The notes under the pieces were generated by a model. The model worked only from the letters and a program-made list of their open reading frames with translations. It was not told the DNA's origin and made no database searches. Below are positions 24,699 to 31,970 of a stretch of 64,000 bases of DNA, one piece after another. Position numbers and translations under genes: made by a program. The stretch spans positions 186,001 through 250,000 of the forward strand of contig CAZEQY010000001.1 of assembly GCA_964514655.1 (NCBI GenBank), read 5' to 3'. This stretch comes from SZAS-7 sp964514655 (GTDB lineage Bacteria; Chlamydiota; Chlamydiia; Chlamydiales; FEN-1388). Each line of letters opens with the position of its first letter. Positions within the stretch are counted from its first letter, which is position 1.

Positions 24699-25988
24699 TT
24701 AGACAGACACCCTTGAGTACACATTACTGTCGTAGTAATGCGCATGAGGCGCCAAGGCTTGTTCGATTTGCAAAAGTCTATTGTACTTGGCAACGCGGTC
24801 GCTTCGGCAAGGAGCGCCGGTTTTAATTTGGCCTGCACGGCAGCCGACAGCTAGGTCTGCGATAAAGCTATCTTCTGTCTCACCAGATCTATGCGAGATG
24901 ATGCAGCTATAGCCATGCGTCTGGGCAAGGTTAATGGTGTTTAAGGTTTCAGTTAGTGTGCCTATTTGATTTACCTTGATGAGAATGGAGTTTGCACAGC
25001 CTTCTTGTATGCCTCTTTCTAAAAAGTGGGGGTTTGTTACAAAAATATCATCTCCGACTAGCTGCACCTTTTTACCAAGCTTTTCTGTAAGGTACTTCCA
25101 GCCCTCCCAATCACCCTCTGCAAGGCCATCTTCGATAGAATCTATAGGAAAGTGCGCAACAAGCCCTTCTAGATATGCAGTTTGCTCTTTATAGGTTCTT
25201 TTTCGCTTTGATTTTTTCTTTTCGACGTAGTGTCCATCTATATATAGCTCTGAAGCTGCGCAATCTAGCGCTAACGATATATCTTCTCCCGGCCTAAATC
25301 CCGTCTGCTTAATTGCCTCTACAATAAGCTCTAGGGCCTCTTCATGCGAAGTAAGGTTTGGCGCAAAGCCGCCCTCGTCGCCAACAGATGTCACATGCCC
25401 TTTTTGCTTTAAAATTGACTTAAGTACGTGGTAGACCTCAACACCCCAGCGAATAGCCTCAGAAAAACTCTTGGCCCCAACAGGTCGAATCATAAATTCC
25501 TGAAAGTCTATTGTATTATCAGCATGAGCGCCGCCATTGATAATATTGAGCATAGGACAGGGTAAATCTTTAGCAAAACTACCCCCTAAATAGGTATAAA
25601 GAGGTTCTTTTCTGCTGCGAGCTGCAGCCTTTGCGCATGCTAATGAAACAGCAAGTATTGCATTTGCTCCAAATCGAGACTTATTTTCAGTATCATCAGC
25701 ATCGATCATGAGGGTATCTAGCCTTGCCTGATCGTATACCGACTCGCCGACTAAAAGATCTGAAATAGCCCCATTTACACTCGCAAGGGCTTTTAGCACG
25801 CCCTTTCCCTTGTAGCGCCTAGAATCTCCATCCCTTAGCTCTACAGCTTCATTTTGGCCAGTAGAAGCACCTGATGGCACGAGTGCCCACTCTTCTACAC
25901 CATCATCTAGTACAACTTTAGCTCCAATTGTGGGATTTCCTCTAGAATCTAGTACTTCAAGTCCCTGTATCGATACAATCTTGCTCAT
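24699..25988 (-). CDS. eno: Enolase
   Basis: Interconverts 2-phosphoglycerate and phosphoenolpyruvate in glycolysis. 429 aa, the usual length. Landmarks: 'EVLDSRGNPT', the substrate loop 'SGASTGQNEAVELRD', 'NIINGGAHADN', metal ligands in 'ALDCAASE' and 'IEDGLAEGDW', 'LVGDDIFVTN', and 'SHRSGETEDSFIADLAV'. A GAGGAG sequence precedes the ATG. It diverges from the rluA-like gene; both promoters use the palindrome at 26022-26033. Confidence 0.97.
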   Translation of the reverse strand: MSKIVSIQGLEVLDSRGNPTIGAKVVLDDGVEEWALVPSGASTGQNEAVELRDGDSRRYKGKGVLKALASVNGAISDLLVGESVYDQARLDTLMIDADDTENKSRFGANAILAVSLACAKAAARSRKEPLYTYLGGSFAKDLPCPMLNIINGGAHADNTIDFQEFMIRPVGAKSFSEAIRWGVEVYHVLKSILKQKGHVTSVGDEGGFAPNLTSHEEALELIVEAIKQTGFRPGEDISLALDCAASELYIDGHYVEKKKSKRKRTYKEQTAYLEGLVAHFPIDSIEDGLAEGDWEGWKYLTEKLGKKVQLVGDDIFVTNPHFLERGIQEGCANSILIKVNQIGTLTETLNTINLAQTHGYSCIISHRSGETEDSFIADLAVGCRAGQIKTGAPCRSDRVAKYNRLLQIEQALAPHAHYYDSNVYSRVSV

Positions 25989-26021
25989 AATGCGTTCTCC
26001 TCTATCCTATATAAAGGCAAA

Positions 26022-26033
26022 TAGTATATACTA
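26022..26033. promoter_or_regulatory. Palindromic divergent promoter box between eno and rluA-like gene
   Basis: TAGTATATACTA is a perfect palindrome (14 bases if the flanking A/T are counted). Read rightward it gives TATACT at 26027-26032, seven bases before the A of the rluA-like ATG, which predicts a leaderless mRNA; read leftward it gives TATACT for eno with a 27-base leader. Neither has a good -35, so an extended or activator-dependent promoter is possible. The same box occurs at 59158-59169. Confidence 0.55.
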
Positions 26034-26038
26034 TCTTC

Positions 26039-26863
26039 ATGAAACTTGTTATTCCTAAATCTATGCCTCTTCTTGAGGCCCTATCTCTTGTTTGCCCTGA
26101 TAGTAGCAAAACACGTCTTAAAGAATTTTTGCAACAAGGCCGTGTACTTATTGACAACGAAGTTGTCCGTCAACCCAACATTGAGCTACAAGCCGGCCAA
26201 ATCCTTCTCTTTGACGAGCACAAAGTGAAGTATGACATTAGCGGGCTAAAAATCGTCTATGAAGACACCTTTCTTGTCGTTATCGATAAACCATCAGGCC
26301 TTCTAAGCGTTGCAAGTAATTTTGAGAAAAGAGAAACCGCCCATACTAAGCTCAAAAAACGCTATTATCCAAAAAAAGTATTTGTTGTCCACCGTCTTGA
26401 CCAGGACACCTCCGGTCTCATGCTCTTTACCACGCACCAAGAAAGCTTTGTTGCCCTTAAAAAAGCACTAAAAGAGCGCCGCATAAAAAGAACTTATCAC
26501 GCCATTTTAGAAGGAAAGCTGGAAGGATCCGGCACCTGGAAATCATACCTCTATGAAGATGCTGCCTATATGGTTCATGTAACTGATGATCCAGAAGCCG
26601 GGGAGCTTGCTATTACTCACTATGAAGCGATTTCTCACCACGGCAACTACACCCTGGTGCGCTTTACGCTAGAGTCCGGAAAGAAAAACCAGATACGCGT
26701 TCAGGCAAAAACTGCCGGCCACCCTATAGCCGGGGATGCCAAATACGGCGCAAAGACAAATCGCTTTAAGCGTCTTGCGCTACACGCTACAAATCTAGAA
26801 CTTACACACCCAATCACACAAAAACCGCTCTTGTTTTGCTCGAATTTCCCAATTTCTTTATAG
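26039..26863 (+). CDS. RluA-family pseudouridine synthase
   Basis: 274 aa that should convert specific uridines of rRNA or tRNA to pseudouridine. An N-terminal S4-type RNA-binding segment (about 10-60, 'SSKTRLKEFLQQGRVLIDN') precedes the catalytic domain with 'HRLDQDTSGLMLF' near residue 120, where the Asp is the catalytic residue. The C-terminal 'KKNQIRVQAKTAGHPIAGDAKYG' is also standard. No Shine-Dalgarno lies before the ATG; the -10-like TATACT places transcription start on the ATG. Which of RluA/C/D it equals cannot be told. Confidence 0.92.
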   Translation: MKLVIPKSMPLLEALSLVCPDSSKTRLKEFLQQGRVLIDNEVVRQPNIELQAGQILLFDEHKVKYDISGLKIVYEDTFLVVIDKPSGLLSVASNFEKRETAHTKLKKRYYPKKVFVVHRLDQDTSGLMLFTTHQESFVALKKALKERRIKRTYHAILEGKLEGSGTWKSYLYEDAAYMVHVTDDPEAGELAITHYEAISHHGNYTLVRFTLESGKKNQIRVQAKTAGHPIAGDAKYGAKTNRFKRLALHATNLELTHPITQKPLLFCSNFPISL

Positions 26864-26883
26864 TGCAGAAAAAGGGGGGCAAC

Positions 26884-27405
26884 ATGCCGCAAGAGCCAGA
26901 GAGGCCCATAGAGTGTGGGGAATGCAAAAAGCCGGTCGCCGTCATCTATACAGAAATTGTAGGCAAGATGATGTATCGCATTGCTATGTGTGCAGACTGT
27001 CCTATGCTGCGCCAAAAATTATATGGGACCCGCCTAGAACCATGCGGCCCAGAGGCCCTAACTGCCGGTCTTTGTTGCGGAAGCTGCGGTACAACTGCTG
27101 ATGAGATAAAGATGGGAGCTCCCGTCGGCTGCAGCACATGCTACGACGTGTTTGACGATATTATCTCTCAAGAGCTTATCGCACAAGATAGACTGCCACA
27201 GCCGCAAAAAGGTAAGCGTCACGCTATTTTGCACCTGGGAAGACGACCGGGCCAAGCTGCTGAAGTCAACCCCGCGCTTAAACTCATGGCCCTGCATCAA
27301 GCACTAAATGAAACACTAAGCCGCGAAGACTATGAACAAGCAGCATGGCTAAGAGACCAAATAAAAGCACTTACAGAGGGCACTAAAGACGATGAGCAAA
27401 AATAA
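26884..27405 (+). CDS. mcsA: McsA-like zinc-finger protein
   Basis: 173 aa with CxxC pairs at the N-terminus ('CGECKK', 'CADC') and 'CCGSCG...GCSTCYDVF', then a C-terminal UVR-like helix pair ('ALNETLSREDYEQAAWLRDQIKAL'). This is the McsA layout: zinc-binding activator of the McsB protein-arginine kinase. ATG at 26884 with AGGGGGG upstream is preferred to the frame start at 26836 inside the previous gene. The stop overlaps mcsB by 14 bases. No ctsR or clpC is adjacent. Confidence 0.88.
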   Translation: MPQEPERPIECGECKKPVAVIYTEIVGKMMYRIAMCADCPMLRQKLYGTRLEPCGPEALTAGLCCGSCGTTADEIKMGAPVGCSTCYDVFDDIISQELIAQDRLPQPQKGKRHAILHLGRRPGQAAEVNPALKLMALHQALNETLSREDYEQAAWLRDQIKALTEGTKDDEQK

Positions 27406-28459
27406 CCCAGAGAGCTCTTCCCCACTTATTGCCATGCACGCTCCGTGGGATCATAACGAAAATGCTATATGGCTTGCTTCGACTATACGTTTAATTCGCA
27501 ATGTAGAAAAATTTAAGTTTCCACAAAAACTCGATGTCGAGCGCAAAAAACACATTTTGCAACTTGCGAGTAAAGCAGTTTTACAGTCAAAAGAGCTTGT
27601 AGAACCCTATATTCTTAAAGCTGAAGAAATGACGCCAAGTGAAAAAGAGTTCCTCATAGAACACTTTTTGCTCTTTGAAGGCTTTCAAGAAGCAAGCGCC
27701 GGGTGCGCCTTTGGCCTTGATAAAACCGGCGAAACTATCGTCATTTTTAACAATAAAGAACACCTGCAAATCCAGTGCACAGACGCTTCTGGAGATCTTG
27801 AAAAAAGCTGGGCAAAAGCGATAAAGCTAGAGGGCGATCTATCAAAGGATGTTGGCTTTTCCTTTTCTGAAAAGTATGGCTATTTAACAGCCTATCCTGC
27901 TCATGCCGGAACCGGCCTTATAGTATCTGCATACCTGCACATGCCGGCACTTATTCACCAGCATGTCGTGAGCGATCACCTAGAAAAAGAAAAGATGGAA
28001 GGAATTGTCACTTCCGGCCTCCAAGGCAGCCCCGATGAGTTTGTGGGAGACATTGTCACACTCCAAAACGGCTATACACTCGGCGTTAATGAAGAGAGCA
28101 TACTCGCTAATATGAGAAATGCCATCTTGCGAATTGTCGTTGCCGAAAAAGATGCCCGTAGCGCCATTAAATCAACAAAAGATCTTCGCTTTAAAGACCT
28201 TATCAGTCGAGCTATTGGCCTTGTCAGATACTCCTATCAACTAGACGCACAAGAAGCTTTAAGCGCGCTTAGCCTCATAAAACTTGGCATAGAACTTGGC
28301 TGGGTAAAAGGAATGAGCGTACTTGAAATAAACACCCTCTTCTTTGAATCAAGAAGAAGTCACCTAACGTTTGTCCTGCACGAAAAGGCCCCAAGCGAAG
28401 ATATCGCTATCCGCCGCGCAGAATACCTACGCTCCAAAACCGAAAAATTAACTATTTAG
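27392..28459 (+). CDS. mcsB: McsB-like protein-arginine kinase homologue
   Basis: 355 aa of the phosphagen-kinase fold. McsB phosphorylates arginines on proteins, marking them for ClpCP. The N-terminal 'WLASTIRLIRNVEKFKFP' corresponds to the SSRIRLARN segment of active enzymes, but the first Arg is Thr; the second Arg and RN are kept. The mid-part 'GYLTAYPAHAGTGLIVSAYLHMP' matches the conserved substrate region. Translation is probably coupled to mcsA by overlap. Activity is likely but the changed Arg leaves doubt. Chlamydia has both genes side by side. Confidence 0.85.
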   Translation: MSKNNPESSSPLIAMHAPWDHNENAIWLASTIRLIRNVEKFKFPQKLDVERKKHILQLASKAVLQSKELVEPYILKAEEMTPSEKEFLIEHFLLFEGFQEASAGCAFGLDKTGETIVIFNNKEHLQIQCTDASGDLEKSWAKAIKLEGDLSKDVGFSFSEKYGYLTAYPAHAGTGLIVSAYLHMPALIHQHVVSDHLEKEKMEGIVTSGLQGSPDEFVGDIVTLQNGYTLGVNEESILANMRNAILRIVVAEKDARSAIKSTKDLRFKDLISRAIGLVRYSYQLDAQEALSALSLIKLGIELGWVKGMSVLEINTLFFESRRSHLTFVLHEKAPSEDIAIRRAEYLRSKTEKLTI

Positions 28460-28492
28460 AGTATTTTTTATCTATAAACCGCGAAGATCGCG

Positions 28493-28530
28493 AAAAAAAA
28501 GAAGAGAAAAGATAGTGCTTTTCTCTTCTT
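28493..28530 (-). terminator. Rho-independent terminator of rpsT
   Basis: On the minus strand a 13-bp stem (28530-28518 with 28511-28499) encloses a 6-base loop and is followed by a run of T through 28493. It lies 20 bases after the rpsT stop and also faces the mcsB end; the plus-strand reading lacks a T run, so it serves rpsT. Confidence 0.85.
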
Positions 28531-28550
28531 TGACCGAGCTAAAGTGGAAA

Positions 28551-28838
28551 TTACCCTTGGAGGCGAGCGGAGAGGCGAGCCTTGACGCGGCTTGCTTTGT
28601 TTTTCTTGAAAACACCTTTGTTTACGCCCTTGTCGACGAGGCTTGATACTTCTGAATAGCATTTCATCTGCTGGTCTTTATTGCCACTTTTGATGCTGTC
28701 CAAAAATGCCTTCACGCTAGTGCGTAGACGTGAACGTAGTGCCTTGTTTTGCACGCGGCTTCTTTCACTTTGAAGCTGTCTTTTTTGTGGTGTTGGACGC
28801 TTTTGCTTTTTTGCATCTTTTTCTTTTTCGGCTGCCAT
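28551..28838 (-). CDS. rpsT: 30S ribosomal protein S20
   Basis: 95 aa, strongly basic, helical, with the S20 core 'RSRVQNKALRSRLRTSVKAFLDSI' and 'KGVFKKNKASRVKARLSARLQ' typical of the three-helix bundle that binds 16S rRNA. AGAGG before the ATG supports the start. Single-gene transcript closed by the hairpin at 28493-28530. Near rpoD as in Chlamydia. Confidence 0.95.
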   Translation of the reverse strand: MAAEKEKDAKKQKRPTPQKRQLQSERSRVQNKALRSRLRTSVKAFLDSIKSGNKDQQMKCYSEVSSLVDKGVNKGVFKKNKASRVKARLSARLQG

Positions 28839-28957
28839 CTGATCCTCTAAATTATTTTTTGGGAAAAATGATACTAGAATAATACTAAAAAGTCTTGATT
28901 TTTCCTACCATTTTTCCGATACTCATGTTTTTGAGCATAGGATTAAAAAAGGCCAAT

Positions 28958-29470
28958 ATGGCAGTAACCGTCGTCAGTTGCTATTTCGTACCCTTCCTCT
29001 TCTTCTTCCTGGCGCACTTTGCCTTCCCCAAATCCATCGCACCCTTTATTCTGGGGCTTACTAGCCTAAGCATCAGCAGCCTTATCCTCTACTTCCAAAT
29101 CCTTGCACAAAAGCCTGAGAAGGTAGTGCAAGTGGTACATCAAGAACCTATCCAAGCCCCTGCTTCTAAAAAAGTCACCATAGAAACTCAAGAACCTATT
29201 GTAAACTTTGCTCAAAAAGCCATTTCTACACCTGCTAGATGCTATCTCCCGGACGTTAAGGCGATAATTGACGAAAAAGATAGGGCCCTACGCTCTCAAC
29301 AGGATCTTTTTAAAGAAGAACTTGAAAAGCACGCTCAAACAGTTGCCGAGCTACAAAAAGCAATCTATGCAAAAGATAAAGAGCTACAAGATGTCAAATT
29401 TGAGCTCTACACAATGCTACGAATCGAATCCTATCAAAGCCCAAAAGAGCAAGCGGCAGCTTCGTTCTAA
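28958..29470 (+). CDS. Membrane protein with C-terminal coiled coil, 170 aa
   Basis: Two hydrophobic segments (about 5-22 and 28-47 from the chosen start) are followed by a Pro/Gln-rich linker and a heptad-rich helix near 105-150. This double-hydrophobic plus coiled-coil layout resembles chlamydial inclusion membrane (Inc) proteins, but no sequence family is recognised. The ATG at 28958 with AAAGG six bases upstream is preferred; an upstream TTG at 28895 and ATG at 28925 are alternatives. It converges with the CoiA-like gene and overlaps it by 54 bases. Confidence 0.55.
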   Translation: MAVTVVSCYFVPFLFFFLAHFAFPKSIAPFILGLTSLSISSLILYFQILAQKPEKVVQVVHQEPIQAPASKKVTIETQEPIVNFAQKAISTPARCYLPDVKAIIDEKDRALRSQQDLFKEELEKHAQTVAELQKAIYAKDKELQDVKFELYTMLRIESYQSPKEQAAASF

Positions 29471-30244
29471 CACTACGTGCCACAATGCCCGAAATGCTAA
29501 AAGAACCCGCTCTAGCGGATAGAAATAATTTCGCTTTTGCTTATGCTTTTTTTCTATAGCAAATAATGTATCCACAGCGGCTTGCCAGGCATCATCTTGC
29601 CCAAGAAGGTAGTCGCCTTCAGCACAATATATCCATGAAGAAAGGCGCTCTTGCAACACTTTTGGTAACTCTCTTGTTTGGCTAATCATAGGCTGAAGCC
29701 TATCCACAGATATGCACCGATTATCGATAAAGCTATAGCGCACAGTGTCATATATGGTAGCTACATCACTATAGTAATGCGTATGCTTCTGCAAGAAAAG
29801 TTCTGCATGTGATGGCTGCTTTCTTTTAAAGGTCTTGTCATAAAGAATCCAGATGACATCCCATCCAATTGATGCATAGTCACGATTTCGCTCTTCTACC
29901 TCTTTTGCAGATATAGGTGAGCACTGGACCTCAAAAATCAGCTTTTTATCAGGCCATGCAACATCAGCTACTCGCCCAATTGAGCTAAATCTATATTCTT
30001 CTTCGCAAAACGCCGTTCCTATTTGCTCCTGAATGAGCTTTTGTATAGCAACGTGCTCAACTGTTTTTCCTGCTTGGCGACAACTTGCTACATCATGTAT
30101 ATGGAAATAGTGTGCGCGAACTCGATATTGTCCGCCCCGTACGCGGACTCTTGCTCCGCACTCTATGCAAAAGTAGTCTTTAAAACGCTCGGCCGACTGC
30201 ACAAATGTGCGTTTTCCTGAAGAATCTAGGGCATAAGATTGCAT
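29417..30244 (-). CDS. CoiA-like competence/nuclease-fold protein
   Basis: 275 aa. The N-terminus has 'FCIECGARVRVRGG' and 'RAHYFHI', a zinc-ribbon-type beginning, followed by a nuclease-like core 'RVADVAWPDKKLIFEVQCSPISAKEVEERNRDY', matching the Asp...Glu-x-Gln restriction-endonuclease-like centre of the CoiA family. CoiA is needed for DNA processing in natural competence of some bacteria. The C-terminus is hydrophobic. It diverges from rpoD, with its start 64 bases away and no clear Shine-Dalgarno. The role here is inferred. Confidence 0.78.
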   Translation of the reverse strand: MQSYALDSSGKRTFVQSAERFKDYFCIECGARVRVRGGQYRVRAHYFHIHDVASCRQAGKTVEHVAIQKLIQEQIGTAFCEEEYRFSSIGRVADVAWPDKKLIFEVQCSPISAKEVEERNRDYASIGWDVIWILYDKTFKRKQPSHAELFLQKHTHYYSDVATIYDTVRYSFIDNRCISVDRLQPMISQTRELPKVLQERLSSWIYCAEGDYLLGQDDAWQAAVDTLFAIEKKHKQKRNYFYPLERVLLAFRALWHVVLERSCRLLFWALIGFDS

Positions 30245-30308
30245 TTTTATTGACTCAAACTCATAGTATTACGACAATGTAACCCAATCCCATTTTTTTG
30301 ACTACAAT

Positions 30309-31970
30309 ATGAGTAGATTGAACTTTAAAGAAGTCTTTTCCCCACAGCAGCAACAAAAAGTTGAAGAGCTTGTGGCACTAGCACGTGAGCAAGGTTATAT
30401 CACCTACGAAGAAATCAACGAAGTGCTGCCAATGTCTTTTGACTCGGCAGAACAGATTGATCAGGTGCTTATATTCTTGAGCGGTCTTGATATTCAGATC
30501 CTTAATCAGGCTGAAGTCGACCGTCAAAAAGAACGCAAAAAAGAAGCCAAAGAGCTCGAAGGCTTGCCAAAGCGTGTCGAAGGCACATCTGACGATCCTG
30601 TCCGCATGTACCTTAAGGAAATGGGCTCAGTACCTCTTTTAAGCCGCGAAGAAGAAGTAGAGATCTCTAAGCGTATAGAAAAAGCTCAGATTCAGATTGA
30701 GCGCATCATCATGCGTTTTCGCTATTCTGCAAAAGAAGCTATTTCTATCGCAAACTACCTCATTCAAGGAAAAGATCGCTTTGATAAGGTTATCAGCGAA
30801 AAAGAAGTAGCAAACCGCAATGAATTTCTAACGCTACTTCCAAAGATGGCAATGCTTCTGAAAAAAGAAGACACCATGCTCGAAGACTTTTTGCTCAACC
30901 TTGAAGAAATCAAAAAAGAATCAGAAAAAAATCGCATCTTCGAAGAAATAGAAAAAAGCCGCATACGCACTCAGGCCTATTTACGCCGTCTACACCTGCG
31001 CCACAACATCACCGAAGACTTTTGTGAAGTTATATTGCGCGCGTATGACCGCTTTTTACAGCTAGAAAGAGATATTCAAGAGATAACACCTAGAGCTGAG
31101 CGAAATAAATTTGCCCTGAGCAAGCTAGAGGCTGCAAAACGACGCCTTCGCAAGCTTGAACTAGCAGCTGGGCGCAGCCTTGATGACTTTAAAAAAGACG
31201 TCCGCATGCTCCAGCGCTGGATGGATAAAAGCCAAGAAGCCAAGCGCGAAATGGTGGAATCTAACCTTCGCCTTGTAATCTCTATCGCAAAGAAATACAC
31301 AAACCGTGGCCTTTCCTTCTTAGACCTTATCCAAGAAGGCAATATGGGCCTTATGAAAGCTGTTGAAAAGTTTGAATATCGCCGCGGCTATAAGTTTTCT
31401 ACCTACGCTACTTGGTGGATTAGACAAGCAGTAACTCGCGCTATTGCCGACCAAGCAAGAACGATCCGCATACCTGTACACATGATCGAAACCATCAACA
31501 AAGTACTGCGCGGTGCAAAAAAACTCATGATGGAAACAGGCCGAGAACCTACTCCGGAAGAGCTTGCAGAAGAAGTTGGCATTACGCCAGATCGCGTGCG
31601 AGAAATTTACAAAATCGCCCAGCACCCAATTTCGCTACAGGCAGAAGTTGGTGACAGCGGCGAGAGCCAGTTTGGCGACTTTATCGAAGATACAAGCGTA
31701 GACTCTCCATCTGAAGCTACAGGCTATTCTATCTTAAAAGATAAGATGAACGACGTCTTAGAAACACTTACAGATAGAGAACGCAAAGTATTAATTCGTC
31801 GCTTTGGCCTCTTAGATGGCAAGCCAAAAACGCTCGAAGAAGTAGGCCTAGAATTTAACGTCACGCGCGAGCGTATACGTCAGATCGAAGCAAAGGCCCT
31901 TCGCAAGATGCGTCATCCTACGCGCTCAAAGCAGCTTCGCGCGTTTCTTGACATGCTTGAAGAAGAATGA
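30309..31970 (+). CDS. rpoD: RNA polymerase main sigma factor (sigma-66 type)
   Basis: 553 aa with region 1.1 at the N-terminus, 'DPVRMYLKEMGSVPLLSREEEVEISKRIE' (1.2), 'NLRLVISIAKKYTNRGLSFLDLIQEGNMGLMKAVEKFEYRRGYKFSTYATWWIRQA' spanning 2.1-2.4 in shorter motifs, region 3, and 4.2 'VTRERIRQIEAKALRKMRHP'. It directs RNA polymerase to housekeeping promoters such as those noted in this window. The ATG has no Shine-Dalgarno; the sequence before it reads GACTACAAT. The stop overlaps the DinG-like gene as ATGA. Confidence 0.96.
   Translation: MSRLNFKEVFSPQQQQKVEELVALAREQGYITYEEINEVLPMSFDSAEQIDQVLIFLSGLDIQILNQAEVDRQKERKKEAKELEGLPKRVEGTSDDPVRMYLKEMGSVPLLSREEEVEISKRIEKAQIQIERIIMRFRYSAKEAISIANYLIQGKDRFDKVISEKEVANRNEFLTLLPKMAMLLKKEDTMLEDFLLNLEEIKKESEKNRIFEEIEKSRIRTQAYLRRLHLRHNITEDFCEVILRAYDRFLQLERDIQEITPRAERNKFALSKLEAAKRRLRKLELAAGRSLDDFKKDVRMLQRWMDKSQEAKREMVESNLRLVISIAKKYTNRGLSFLDLIQEGNMGLMKAVEKFEYRRGYKFSTYATWWIRQAVTRAIADQARTIRIPVHMIETINKVLRGAKKLMMETGREPTPEELAEEVGITPDRVREIYKIAQHPISLQAEVGDSGESQFGDFIEDTSVDSPSEATGYSILKDKMNDVLETLTDRERKVLIRRFGLLDGKPKTLEEVGLEFNVTRERIRQIEAKALRKMRHPTRSKQLRAFLDMLEEE

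Noticed and set aside
24587..24838. Open frames with Leu/Arg or Ile/Lys repeat proteins around the hexamer arrays
   Set aside because: The repetitive translations simply reflect the 6-base repeat; no start signals, and eno occupies part of the region.
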